Below are positions 44,005 through 53,072 of a stretch of DNA of 64,000 nucleotides, one piece after another. The position numbers and the translations under genes are program-made. Source of the DNA: Clostridia bacterium (GTDB taxonomy: Bacteria; Bacillota; Clostridia; Christensenellales; CAG-138); assembly GCA_016293975.1 (NCBI GenBank), contig JAEDCW010000002.1, forward strand, positions 1-64,000, read 5' to 3'. The notes under the pieces are model-generated. The model was given only the letters and a program-made list of their open reading frames with translations, was not told the DNA's origin and made no database searches. The stretch's first letter is position 1. Each line of letters starts with the position of its first letter.

Positions 44005-45165
44005 ATGCGCATCGGAGTTTTCGGAGGAACGTTTGATCCGATCCACAAGGCACATATGGAGGTGGCGGAGTTTGCGAGAGATCAATTTGAGCTTGACCTT
44101 ATCTATATTGTCATTGCCGGCGATCCCCCCCACAAACAGGGTGAACGCACACCAGGCGAGATAAGATACGAAATGGTAAAGCGCGCGTGTATCGGACGCA
44201 AAGGGTTGATGGCTTCTGATATTGAGCTTAAGCGGGAGGGCAAGAGCTACACCGTTGACACGCTTAAAGAATTCAGGCGTATTCACCCGTCAGATGAGCT
44301 TTTTCTGATTATCGGTGCAGATATGCTTGCATCGTTTGAGAGTTGGTACAAGCCCGATGAGATATTGCAATCCGTTCAGCTTATAGCTGTAGGCAGAATG
44401 AATATCGATACCGAGGCCATAGCCAAGCACATAGGAGAGAAATACGGTTCAAAAGTCCTGATATCGTCCATGCTTGAGATGGATATTTCTTCGACGCAGA
44501 TACGGGATGCTGTAAAAAATGCGAGAAGTATATCGGGGCTCGTTGAGCAAGACGTTGCAATATATATCTACGAAAGTGGATGTTACATGGAGCCGGAGTA
44601 TAATCTATACAGGCAAAAGCTGCAGAAAGACTTGGCTCCGCAGAGGTATCTGCATTCGATAGGCACGTCGTATTACGCCGTAGAGCTCGCCTGTTTTTAC
44701 GGCGCAGATTCTAAGAAAGCGCGCATTGCCGGTCTGCTGCACGACTGCGCAAAGCTTCCGTCGTATCAGGCACAGATTGCGCTTGCGATAGCTTATCATA
44801 TGCCCGATACTGTGATTGCGCTTGCTCCGGCTTTGCTTCATGCGCCGCTGAGCGGAGTAAGAGCAAAGTGCGAGTACGATATCGATGATGTCGAAATAAT
44901 CAACGCTATCGATTGTCATACTACAGGGAGAGAGAATATGACCCTGCTGGACAAGATAATATTTGTTGCAGACAAGGCTGAACCTGTGAGAGAATATGAG
45001 GAGGCGGGCGAATTGAGAAAGCTCGTATTTGGGGGAATAGACAAGGCGGTGCTCTTTGCGATGGACAGAAGTATAGAACACGCTAAGTCAAAGGGTGGAA
45101 AAATAGACAATCGAACGCAAATAGCGCGTGAATCAATAATTAAGACCATGGAGGAGAATCAATGA
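44005..45165 (+). CDS. nadD-yqeK: NadD-YqeK fusion: nicotinate-nucleotide adenylyltransferase plus HD hydrolase
   Basis: Residues 1 to about 195 are NadD, making deamido-NAD: GVFGGTFDPIH with the HxGH-like nucleotidyltransferase core, GADMLASFESW, and ISSTQIRDAV. From about 205 the protein is YqeK, an HD-domain phosphohydrolase (Ap4A hydrolase family): HSIGTSYYAVELA, GLLHDCAKL, HAPLSG, and DKIIFVADKAEP. In Bacillus these are adjacent genes; here there is one 386-residue frame. GGAGGT lies 6 nt before ATG 44005; an earlier TTG overlaps the -10 box. rsfS overlaps by 4 bp. Confidence 0.95.
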   Translation: MRIGVFGGTFDPIHKAHMEVAEFARDQFELDLIYIVIAGDPPHKQGERTPGEIRYEMVKRACIGRKGLMASDIELKREGKSYTVDTLKEFRRIHPSDELFLIIGADMLASFESWYKPDEILQSVQLIAVGRMNIDTEAIAKHIGEKYGSKVLISSMLEMDISSTQIRDAVKNARSISGLVEQDVAIYIYESGCYMEPEYNLYRQKLQKDLAPQRYLHSIGTSYYAVELACFYGADSKKARIAGLLHDCAKLPSYQAQIALAIAYHMPDTVIALAPALLHAPLSGVRAKCEYDIDDVEIINAIDCHTTGRENMTLLDKIIFVADKAEPVREYEEAGELRKLVFGGIDKAVLFAMDRSIEHAKSKGGKIDNRTQIARESIIKTMEENQ

Positions 45166-45539
45166 GTAGAGAGCTTAGGGAAACGGTGTTGGAGCTGTGC
45201 GGAATACTTGACGATCGTAAGGCAGAGGACATAGTAGCCGTTGACGTGGCAGACAAGACAATTATTGCGGAGTGGTTTATAGTTTGCAGTGGCACTTCAA
45301 TGGCGCACGTTAAGGCGCTTTGTGATGAGGTTGACGAGAAGTATCCCGAGAATGAGCTTACGCTGAAACGTATCGAAGGCTATGACAGTGCGAGGTGGAT
45401 TGTCATGGACTTTGGCTCGATACTTATACACATATTCTACCCGGAGGAGCGCGAGTATTACAAGATGGAGCGTTTGTGGATAGACTCCCCGGAAGCGTGT
45501 ATCAACTACTCGCACGATATCGAGGCAAGGCTCATTTGA
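45162..45539 (+). CDS. rsfS: Ribosomal silencing factor RsfS
   Basis: Binds ribosomal protein uL14 and blocks subunit joining under nutrient stress. Seen: KAEDIVAVDVADKT near 20-33, FIVCSGTSMAHVKAL, GYDSARWIVMDFGSILIHIFYPEEREYYKMERLW. At 125 residues it has normal length. It starts inside the end of nadD-yqeK (ATGA overlap). The nadD-yqeK-rsfS order is conserved across Bacillota. Confidence 0.97.
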   Translation: MSRELRETVLELCGILDDRKAEDIVAVDVADKTIIAEWFIVCSGTSMAHVKALCDEVDEKYPENELTLKRIEGYDSARWIVMDFGSILIHIFYPEEREYYKMERLWIDSPEACINYSHDIEARLI

Positions 45540-45557
45540 GCGCAATTGAACAGATTA

Positions 45558-45587
45558 AAAGGGTGTGCCGTAAATGGTACACCCTTT
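45558..45587. terminator. Shared terminator of rsfS and the carboxypeptidase gene
   Basis: A 12-bp stem (45558-45569 with 45576-45587; one G-T pair, 6-nt loop), AAAGGGTGT/ACACCCTTT at its base. T-runs are present at the base on both strands; the minus-strand one is longer. Confidence 0.85.
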
Positions 45588-45608
45588 GTGCTTAACACTT
45601 ATGTACGC

Positions 45609-46979
45609 TTATCTCTTTCTTGTGACGTAGTAGCCGCGTCTACGCGCTCTGATGCGACCGGATTTCTTGGACATAATCAGCATTATTATCAACACGACTA
45701 CGATAATGAGTACTGCCAGCAGAATCCAGACTAACAGCCAGCTTCCGGACTTTTCTTCATTATCAATTATTTCGAGCGTAGGCTCGGGGCCGGTGGTCTG
45801 TGTTGCGAGGTCGGCAACATCTCTTGATGCCACGAGGTCAGCAGTCAAGAAAGTGAAGCCTTTGTACGAGTAAACCACGGTTCCGATAACGTCGCCCTGC
45901 TTTACAGGTGCTTTTACGGAATCCGCGTCCTGTATGGTAACGGTGACGAGGGATGGATCGGCTTTGATTGCGGCTATATCGTCACTAAGCATGGAGACGG
46001 ATGAGGTTGATAGATCTGCGACGATACTGAGCATACCTGAACCCGCATCGCTAAGGCTGGCATCGCTCACCTGGACGGTAAACTGCGTCTGCATACCTAA
46101 ATCGGCGGCGGAAGCTGTTTCGAGCTTTTCAAATGCCCACTCGAATATGCTCTTCGCATTCTTGAAGCGATACTCAGACGCTACCTCGTATTCGTTGTCG
46201 CCGAGTATTACGAGTATAAGGTTGCGGTCATTCTTTGTTGCCGATGCTACCAAGCAATAGCCGGATTGAATCGTATTTCCCGTCTTGATTCCCGTCGCGT
46301 ATTCGTATTCGATATTGGCTTTGCCATTGCCCGTTGCAATAAGTCTATTGCTGTTAGTAAGTGTATAGCCGTTGGACTTTTTGCTAGTAGGGCTGGTAGT
46401 GTACTGCTCGGTGGAGACGATCTTTCTAAATGTCTCGTTCTGCATCGCATACCTTGCAAGCAAAGCCATGTCGTAGGCTGTCGAAACGTGCTCCTCGTTG
46501 TGAAGTCCGTTGGCATTCATGAAATGGCTCTTTGTCATGCCTATCTCGGCGGCTTTTTCGTTCATTATTGCCGCAAATTCGGAACGTCCACCCGCAAGCT
46601 TGTGCGCTATGGCGTCGGCGGCGTCATTTCCGGATACGAGCATGAGTCCGTAGAGCAGATCGCGCATAGAGAGCTTTTCTCCCTCGCGTATTCCCATACA
46701 GGAACCTCTATCGGTAACGGGACCTACGGAGAATGTTTCGTCGAGGTCTGTGGTTTTTTCCAAAGCAATTATGCAGGTAAGTATCTTTGTTGTACTTGCC
46801 GGATAAAACTGGGTATCACCCTGCTTGTGGTATATTACAGTCCCCGTATCTGCGTCCATAAGCAGAAAGTATGGGGTAGAAATGCTTTCAGGGTCAAACT
46901 CGGCACGACTTAGAGGTGTGAACGCCATAAATAATATGACGACACAAAATACCAGGTAAAGTATGCTTCTTCTTTTCAC
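45609..46979 (-). CDS. D-alanyl-D-alanine carboxypeptidase (S11, PBP5/DacF type)
   Basis: Trims the terminal D-Ala of peptidoglycan stems. Numbered from the GTG: signal peptide 1-26, S62-T-T-K65, S116-G-N118, K233-T-G. A PBP5-type C-terminal beta domain follows, and the protein ends with a membrane helix at about 414-440 plus a strongly basic tail, so it is held by a true transmembrane anchor rather than the usual amphipathic helix. GTG 46979 has AAAGGA 8 nt upstream and starts a clean signal peptide; ATG 47000 is an alternative. Confidence 0.92.
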   Translation of the reverse strand: MKRRSILYLVFCVVILFMAFTPLSRAEFDPESISTPYFLLMDADTGTVIYHKQGDTQFYPASTTKILTCIIALEKTTDLDETFSVGPVTDRGSCMGIREGEKLSMRDLLYGLMLVSGNDAADAIAHKLAGGRSEFAAIMNEKAAEIGMTKSHFMNANGLHNEEHVSTAYDMALLARYAMQNETFRKIVSTEQYTTSPTSKKSNGYTLTNSNRLIATGNGKANIEYEYATGIKTGNTIQSGYCLVASATKNDRNLILVILGDNEYEVASEYRFKNAKSIFEWAFEKLETASAADLGMQTQFTVQVSDASLSDAGSGMLSIVADLSTSSVSMLSDDIAAIKADPSLVTVTIQDADSVKAPVKQGDVIGTVVYSYKGFTFLTADLVASRDVADLATQTTGPEPTLEIIDNEEKSGSWLLVWILLAVLIIVVVLIIMLIMSKKSGRIRARRRGYYVTRKR

Positions 46980-47151
46980 TCTTATCTTCCTTTCACACAT
47001 AGGAAAAGGATTCCCTACACAAACTAATCTGTATGAGTATACCAAAATTCGGACAAGTTTGTATATACATAAATAAAAAAAGCATATACTTATAAGTGGA
47101 AATCTTTAGAGGTACGCAGATATGTGATACAATTAGAAGGAGGTGATTTGC

Positions 47152-47679
47152 TTGCTTATTAAAGGATACCCGATGGCTAAGTTGATTGCGCTGTATGTGT
47201 TGAACAGCTACAGGGATGATATTTCCATAGATACTTTGAGCGGATTTATTTCGGATAACGGATGGGTGCCATATCTCGAAATCAAGGGTGCGATAATTGA
47301 CCTTGAGGCGGCGGGCATGGTGGCTGCGGTCCCGCGCCCGTTCGGTCAGTCATACAGAATCACCATGTTGGGCGAGGAGACAGCAGAGACGTTCAGAGAA
47401 CAGCTGAGGCAATCGATGCGCAACGATATAGATGCAAAGCTGGCGGAAAAGCGAGATGAGTTCATTGCGCTCTCGAGGTATTTCGGAGACTGGGATATGC
47501 AGCATGACGGGACATACAAGGTGACTCTGAGCGTTGCGGAGGGCGATAGGCTGATATTCTCGATGATGATAGTACTTCCCGATATTGAAACGGCAAAAGA
47601 AGCGGTCAAAAACTGGAGATGCGATGCACCCGATATATATGCGTTCGCATTCGGGAAGTTATTTTCAACAGCGAAATAA
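47152..47679 (+). CDS. DUF4364 family protein (winged-helix-like regulator)
   Basis: Clostridial family of about 175 residues with an N-terminal winged-helix-like region (LIALYVLNSYRDDISIDTL, EIKGAIIDLEAAGMV, SYRITMLGEETAETF) and a C-terminal alpha/beta part. Function is unknown; it is annotated as a possible transcription regulator. The frame opens at GTG 47143, which lies inside the AAGGAGG site; TTG 47152, 8 nt after it, is the likely start and fits the family N-terminus. ATG 47173 is the fallback. It is followed by a strong terminator. Confidence 0.8.
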   Translation: MLIKGYPMAKLIALYVLNSYRDDISIDTLSGFISDNGWVPYLEIKGAIIDLEAAGMVAAVPRPFGQSYRITMLGEETAETFREQLRQSMRNDIDAKLAEKRDEFIALSRYFGDWDMQHDGTYKVTLSVAEGDRLIFSMMIVLPDIETAKEAVKNWRCDAPDIYAFAFGKLFSTAK

Positions 47680-47720
47680 CGGCAAAGCATGTGACAAAGC
47701 AATAGTCTTTATAGAATAAA

Positions 47721-47754
47721 ACGGGCGCCTGCGGACGCCCGTTGCATTTTTTTT
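47721..47754 (+). terminator. Terminator after the DUF4364 gene
   Basis: ACGGGCG (47721-47727), 8-nt loop, CGCCCGT (47736-47742), then TGCA and eight T. Confidence 0.88.
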
Positions 47755-47777
47755 GCGGTAATTCACCGGCTTAACTA

Positions 47778-48596
47778 TTACTTGCCTGCGGCCTTATATA
47801 CCTGAGAGGCATGTTCGACATCGGGAAGCGATCCCACGTGAGACGAAGAGCCCTCAAAATACAGGCAGGAGTGCCCTTCACAGGCGTTATTTGACACAGT
47901 ATCTGTGCCGTGAGGCTCGCCCTGCAGGGAAGCGGCGATAAGCCTTGAACCAAGTTTAATGCAGACAGGTCTTTTGGAATAGTTGAATTCGCCGCCAAAA
48001 AGCTCTTTGTATATCCCTGAGCCTTCGGCAGTTACACATTCCATCTCGGCGTGGTTTTCGCCGCCGGTAAATATCATGTTGAACTCTGTACCGGTATAGC
48101 AGTCGACAATCGTGTATACACTCCCGACAACAAGCTGTGACTTAATGTTCACCCAAGACACGAGTTCTCCTATTACACTGAGCTGAGATTGGGTCGAACC
48201 GAAGGGTATGTCGACAGTAATATCTGCGCGGTTTGCTCTGTTTGAAAACAATATCGCCAATGACTGCGGACCTATTGCACCGTCTGTGTATATCGGATTT
48301 CCGTTGGAGTCGGTCTGCTTCTTTTGAAATTCGATAGCTGAATCTACAGTCATGCTCTGAAAGCTTCCCGTGGGCTTATACATGAAAAAGCCGAGGTCGC
48401 GCATTCTTATTTGGATTCTCACCACAGCTTCACCGACAGACTTATACTGATAGACTACGGATGACGAACCGCTTGTACCCGCTGGGGTAGGCGAAAGCTC
48501 GGGCGACGGGGTAGGCTCCGCCAGAGAAGGATTCACGAACGTACCCATGCCAAACACGAGCAATACAATTAACAAAAGAGTTAGCGTTCTTTTCAT
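47778..48596 (-). CDS. Secreted peptidoglycan-binding protein
   Basis: Signal peptide (about 1-26, ending SLA), a Pro/Ser/Thr linker, then a PG_binding_1 type repeat (about 52-115: VVRIQIRMRDLGFF, IEFQKKQ, DGAIGPQSLAILF). The C-terminal domain (about 140-265) reads VGSVYTIVDCYTG, GGENHAEMECVTAE, SKRPVCIKLGSRLIAASLQGEPHG and GHSCLYF. The same block occurs in other Clostridial wall proteins and has conserved His and Cys residues; it may be enzymatic, but I know of no proven activity. Probably acts at the cell wall. Confidence 0.75.
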   Translation of the reverse strand: MKRTLTLLLIVLLVFGMGTFVNPSLAEPTPSPELSPTPAGTSGSSSVVYQYKSVGEAVVRIQIRMRDLGFFMYKPTGSFQSMTVDSAIEFQKKQTDSNGNPIYTDGAIGPQSLAILFSNRANRADITVDIPFGSTQSQLSVIGELVSWVNIKSQLVVGSVYTIVDCYTGTEFNMIFTGGENHAEMECVTAEGSGIYKELFGGEFNYSKRPVCIKLGSRLIAASLQGEPHGTDTVSNNACEGHSCLYFEGSSSHVGSLPDVEHASQVYKAAGK

Positions 48597-48692
48597 AACA
48601 GCACCGACATTTTTTCTTTATGATAGCAAAAGAGTGCAACAAGTGCAATAGCGTGCTATAATTCACTGAATAAGCTTGAGGGAGAAAACGGT

Positions 48693-48938
48693 ATGCGCTG
48701 TAGTTGTAAGCTTTGCGGAACATATATGGTACAGGAGGAGAGGGGCTTAAGCAGTTGCTGTATATGCCCGGACTGCGGAAACCGATGCAACTCATGTGTC
48801 AGCGCCGATGAAGCGCCTCGTTCCGTGGAAAAACTCAAAGCGATGAGGATAATAGTGTCGGATGATATTGTGCAAGCTAACGACAGTATAACTGAGGATG
48901 ATTCGGAAGAACCCATGGATTGGATCAAGCTTCTATAG
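48693..48938 (+). CDS. Small Cys-rich zinc-ribbon-like protein
   Basis: 81 residues with nine Cys in the first 36: CxC, then CxxC-type pairs including CPDCGNRCNSC, consistent with one or two zinc-binding knuckles. The C-terminal half is acidic. GGGAG lies before the ATG and TATAAT (about 48653-48658) upstream, so it looks expressed. I do not recognise a family. It sits alone between the wall protein and trxB; its role is unknown. Confidence 0.6.
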   Translation: MRCSCKLCGTYMVQEERGLSSCCICPDCGNRCNSCVSADEAPRSVEKLKAMRIIVSDDIVQANDSITEDDSEEPMDWIKLL

Positions 48939-48941
48939 AAT

Positions 48942-48971
48942 TGAAATGGGGCATTTATCCATGGTATAATG
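48942..48971 (+). promoter_or_regulatory. Promoter of trxB
   Basis: TTGAAA (48942-48947), 18-bp spacer, TGG-TATAAT (48966-48971), including an extended -10 TG. It overlaps the intergenic space directly after the Cys-rich gene. Confidence 0.7.
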
Positions 48972-48997
48972 TTAAACAAAAATCGGAGATATAAATA

Positions 48998-49906
48998 GTG
49001 AAGGAAATAGTCATTATCGGCGGTGGTCCTGCGGGTCTGACGGCAGGAATATATGCTGTGCGTGGTGGGGCGGATACGTTGCTCTTGGAGGAGGCTTTCC
49101 CAGGCGGACAGATTGTAAATACAACGATGGTGGAGAATTATCCGGGTTTTCCAGACGGAATAGACGGTATAGGGCTTGGGAATGCAATGCAGAAGCAGGC
49201 GGAAAAGCTCGGACTCAGCATCGTATATGATACGGTCACGGGTGTCGAATTTACGCCCGAAAGGAAGCTAATACACACGACGGGAGAAACCATAGAAGCG
49301 AAAAAGGTGATTATCGCTACAGGGTCCAGCCCCAGAAAACTCGCCGTTGAAGGCGAAGAAAAGTTCACGGGTTGCGGAATTTCGTATTGCGCGGTGTGCG
49401 ACGCGGCGTTTTATAGGAATGCGGTCGTTGCGGTAGCCGGAGGCGGCGATACGGCGCTTACAGATGCACTGCATCTAACCCGTTTTGCCAAAAAGGTCTA
49501 TCTTATCCACCGGCGCGATAAATACAGGGCGGGTGAGGCTCTGCAGAAGAGAATCGCGCATAGCGATATAATCGAACCCATACTCAATTCAAAGGTAGTG
49601 GAAGTATTGGGCACGGATAAGGTCACAGGCGTAGTAGTTGAGAATACATTGACATCCGAACAGAAGACGCTTGAGCTCGATGGCGTGTTCGTAGCTGTAG
49701 GCACACAGCCTCGCAGTCAGGTGTTTGCCGATGAGGTAAAGTGCACCGATGAGGGCTATATCGAGACGGATGCACATATGATGACCTCGGTAGATGGTGT
49801 ATATGCTGTAGGAGATATCAGAAACACAGTGTTGAGGCAAGTGATCACTGCGGCGGCAGATGGTGCGATAGCGGCAACGCATGCCGTAGAAATGTTGATG
49901 GGATGA
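48998..49906 (+). CDS. trxB: Thioredoxin-disulfide reductase
   Basis: FAD/NAD-linked reductase. Seen: FAD motif GGGPAGLTAGIYA near residue 8, redox pair C131-A-V-C134 in SYCAVCD, second nucleotide loop AGGGDTALTDAL near 150 followed by HRRDKYRA, and the C-terminal FAD site AVGDIRNTVLRQVITAAADGAIAA. The HRR motif fits NADPH use. GTG start with CGGAG 10 nt upstream. It is 302 residues long, slightly short but complete. glmM follows 4 bp later. Confidence 0.96.
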   Translation: MKEIVIIGGGPAGLTAGIYAVRGGADTLLLEEAFPGGQIVNTTMVENYPGFPDGIDGIGLGNAMQKQAEKLGLSIVYDTVTGVEFTPERKLIHTTGETIEAKKVIIATGSSPRKLAVEGEEKFTGCGISYCAVCDAAFYRNAVVAVAGGGDTALTDALHLTRFAKKVYLIHRRDKYRAGEALQKRIAHSDIIEPILNSKVVEVLGTDKVTGVVVENTLTSEQKTLELDGVFVAVGTQPRSQVFADEVKCTDEGYIETDAHMMTSVDGVYAVGDIRNTVLRQVITAAADGAIAATHAVEMLMG

Positions 49907-49910
49907 GAAC

Positions 49911-51266
49911 ATGACAAGGATGTTTGGAACTGACGGAGTCAGAGGTATAGCAAATAGGGATTTGACAACGGAGCTTGCGATGAAGCTTGGCGCTGCAGGC
50001 GCATATGTGATAGCAAACGAGGCGCACAGACCGAGGATACTGATCGGGTGCGATACGAGGCGTTCGGCGGATATGCTGTGTGCGGCGCTCGTTGCTGGTA
50101 TCTGCTCTGTAGGCGGAGACGTCATAAACGTAGGCGAGATTCCCACGCCTGCTTTGGCGTATCTAGTGCGTAAATACGGTGCGGATGCGGCCGTAATGGT
50201 CAGCGCATCTCACAATTCGATGGAGTATAACGGCATAAAGTGGTTTGACCGCAATGGATACAAGCTCTCTGACAGCATTGAGGACGAGATCGAGGCCATA
50301 ATCAAAGAGGAAAGACAGCTCACAAGGCCTGAGGGCGAGGACGTAGGCAAGCTCATTTTCGCAAAGCGCGCATCGGACGATTATGCGGAATATCTCAGAT
50401 CTGCTTGCGATGTATCGCTCGAAGGGCTGTCGATAGTGTTGGACTGCGCAAACGGCGCCTCGTATAGAATCGCGGGAAAGCTTTTTAGGTCGCTTGGCGC
50501 ATCGGTTCACTGCTTTGCCGATGAACCTAACGGCTGTAACATAAACGAGCATTGCGGCTCGACACATCCGGAAAGGCTCGCGGAGCTCGTTCAGGAGCTC
50601 GGTGCGGATGTGGGATTTGCGTTTGACGGTGACGCGGATAGAGTTATCGCCTGTGACGAATTTGGCAATATTGTCGACGGAGATAAGTTCATGGGTGTAT
50701 GCGCGAAACACTTAAAGAGTGAGGGAAAGCTCGCCTCGGATACGCTTGTGATAACCGTCATGTCAAATATAGGACTAAAAAAAGCTATGGCAGAAAGCGG
50801 CATAACGTGTGCTGAAACAGCTGTAGGTGACAGATATGTGCTCGAACGCATGCTAAAGGATGGTTATTCGCTTGGCGGTGAACAGTCGGGCCACATAATT
50901 TTCCTCGATAAGAATACGACGGGTGACGGTATGCTTTCCGCGGTAATGCTACTGAATGTGCTTGTAAAGAACAAAAAGACTATGTCACAATTGATGAGTG
51001 CAATACTGACATATCCTCAGACCCTCGTCAACGTGCTTGTGGACACGAAATCTCAGACGCTTATAATGGACGATGAGGACGTAAAGAAGGCGGTTGCCGA
51101 TATTTCCAATGAGCTGGCGGATAACGGAAGAGTGTTGCTGAGAAAGTCAGGCACAGAGCCGCTTATCAGGGTAATGGTCGAAGGAAACGATCAGAACCGC
51201 ATTGAGAGCTACGCGATCTCTATTGCAAAGAAGATTATATCCAAGTACGGGGGAAGGATTAAATAG
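49911..51266 (+). CDS. glmM: Phosphoglucosamine mutase
   Basis: Converts glucosamine-6-P to glucosamine-1-P for UDP-GlcNAc, feeding MurA. Seen: MFGTDGVRGIAN at the start, the phosphoserine loop S98-A-S100-H-N (Ser100 nucleophile), the metal loop D239-G-D241-A-D243-R, GGEQSGHIIF for sugar recognition near 324, and the phosphate site RKSGTEPLIRVMVEG near the end. At 451 residues it has the usual length. The operon continues into lepA 3 bp later. Confidence 0.97.
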   Translation: MTRMFGTDGVRGIANRDLTTELAMKLGAAGAYVIANEAHRPRILIGCDTRRSADMLCAALVAGICSVGGDVINVGEIPTPALAYLVRKYGADAAVMVSASHNSMEYNGIKWFDRNGYKLSDSIEDEIEAIIKEERQLTRPEGEDVGKLIFAKRASDDYAEYLRSACDVSLEGLSIVLDCANGASYRIAGKLFRSLGASVHCFADEPNGCNINEHCGSTHPERLAELVQELGADVGFAFDGDADRVIACDEFGNIVDGDKFMGVCAKHLKSEGKLASDTLVITVMSNIGLKKAMAESGITCAETAVGDRYVLERMLKDGYSLGGEQSGHIIFLDKNTTGDGMLSAVMLLNVLVKNKKTMSQLMSAILTYPQTLVNVLVDTKSQTLIMDDEDVKKAVADISNELADNGRVLLRKSGTEPLIRVMVEGNDQNRIESYAISIAKKIISKYGGRIK

Positions 51267-51269
51267 CCT

Positions 51270-53072
51270 ATGGCATACAGTGAGGAACTGATCAGAAACT
51301 TTTGCATTATAGCCCATATAGATCACGGCAAATCGACGCTTGCCGACAGGATGATGGAGCTTACGGGAACCATAGCCGAAAGAGATATGGAAGACCAGCT
51401 TCTCGACACGATGGATATAGAACGCGAGAGGGGAATAACGATAAAAGCGACTGCTGTGAGGATGTTCTATAAGCATTCAAACGGCAAGACATATATGTTT
51501 AACCTCATAGACACTCCCGGTCACGTTGACTTTACATATGAGGTTTCAAGAAGCCTCGCCGCATGTGACGGCGCTATACTTGTAGTTGATGCAACGCAGG
51601 GAATAGAGGCACAGACGCTTGCGAACGTGTACCTCGCTCTCGATAACGACCTCGAAATAATGCCGGTAGTAAACAAAATAGACCTTCCGAGCGCGCAACC
51701 CGAGGTGGTCATACACGAGATTGAGGATGTAATAGGTCTGCCTGCGGAGGATGCACCGAGAATTTCAGCGAAGCTGGGTACGGGCGTATCGGAAGTACTT
51801 GAAAGACTTGTCGACACAATACCTGCACCACACGGAGACGTCGATGCACCGCTCAAGGCGCTTATATTCGACAGCTATTATGACAACTACAAGGGAGCGC
51901 TTAGCTATGTTAGAGTGTTTGACGGAGTCGTTCGTGCAGGCTCACGGATACGCTCAATGGCAACGGGCAAAGAGTATGACGTAACTGAAGTAGGCGTATT
52001 TACGCCTTCGCTAAAGTCTACGGACGAGCTGTCTGCCGGAGAGGTAGGCTATATCGCAGCATCGATAAAGAGCGTAAGGGATACCAAGGTCGGTGATACT
52101 TTGACAGATGCTCTCAACCCGACTGTCAAACCGCTTCCCGGTTATAAACACGCTCAGCCGATGGTCTATTGCGGTATTTATCCAGCAGACGGAGCGGAAT
52201 ACGAGGATCTCAGAGACGCGCTTGAAAAGCTTATGCTCAACGATGCATCGCTGTCGTTTGAACCCGAGACATCGCAGGCATTGGGCTTCGGTTTCAGATG
52301 CGGATTCTTGGGACTGTTGCACATGGAAATCATACAGGAGAGACTCGAAAGGGAGTTCGACCTCGATTTGGTAACGACATCTCCGAGCGTAGTTTACAGG
52401 GTTACTACAACTGCCGGTGAGGTGCTCACGATTGACAACCCATCGAATCTTCCCAATCCAGCGATGATTGCGAGCATGGAAGAACCCATGGTAGAGGCGC
52501 ACATAATGGTTCCGGACGAGTTCGTAGGTGCGATTATGGACCTCTGTCAGAGCAGACGAGGCATTTTCAGGAATATGACCTATATCGAGAAGACGAGAGC
52601 GAGCCTTACTTATGAACTGCCTCTAAACGAGATTATCTACGACTTCTTTGACCAGCTCAAGTCGAGGAGCAGAGGTTATGCATCGTTTGACTATGAGTTG
52701 AAAGAATACGTCAAATCGGACTTGGTGAAGCTCGACTTCCTGCTCAACGGGGATATGTGTGACGCATTGTCGACGATTGTGCATGCGGAGCGCGCATATG
52801 CAAAGGGAAGGGCAGTAGCCGAAAAGCTCAAGGACGTAATTCCAAGACAGCAGTTTGAGATCCCGATACAGGCAGCTATAGGCGGAAAGATAATCGCGCG
52901 TGAGACAGTGCGTGCCGTCAGAAAGGATGTTCTCGCAAAGTGCTACGGCGGTGATATTACGAGAAAGAAGAAACTGCTTGAAAAGCAGAAAGAGGGCAAA
53001 AAGCGAATGAGGCAGATAGGTTCTGTAACATTGCCCAGTGAAGCCTTCATGAGTGTCCTCAGAATCAACTGA
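51270..53072 (+). CDS. lepA: Elongation factor 4
   Basis: Ribosome-associated translational GTPase. Seen: G1 [13 protein letters not shown] near residue 13, switch region [10 protein letters not shown]3 DTPGHVDF, G4 NKIDLPSA, then domains II, III and V and the LepA-specific C-terminal domain ending [24 protein letters not shown]. At 600 residues it has the usual length. It shares a TGATG stop-start with hemW, an arrangement also seen as lepA-hemW in Bacillus. Confidence 0.98.
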   Translation: MAYSEELIRNFCIIAHIDHGKSTLADRMMELTGTIAERDMEDQLLDTMDIERERGITIKATAVRMFYKHSNGKTYMFNLIDTPGHVDFTYEVSRSLAACDGAILVVDATQGIEAQTLANVYLALDNDLEIMPVVNKIDLPSAQPEVVIHEIEDVIGLPAEDAPRISAKLGTGVSEVLERLVDTIPAPHGDVDAPLKALIFDSYYDNYKGALSYVRVFDGVVRAGSRIRSMATGKEYDVTEVGVFTPSLKSTDELSAGEVGYIAASIKSVRDTKVGDTLTDALNPTVKPLPGYKHAQPMVYCGIYPADGAEYEDLRDALEKLMLNDASLSFEPETSQALGFGFRCGFLGLLHMEIIQERLEREFDLDLVTTSPSVVYRVTTTAGEVLTIDNPSNLPNPAMIASMEEPMVEAHIMVPDEFVGAIMDLCQSRRGIFRNMTYIEKTRASLTYELPLNEIIYDFFDQLKSRSRGYASFDYELKEYVKSDLVKLDFLLNGDMCDALSTIVHAERAYAKGRAVAEKLKDVIPRQQFEIPIQAAIGGKIIARETVRAVRKDVLAKCYGGDITRKKKLLEKQKEGKKRMRQIGSVTLPSEAFMSVLRIN

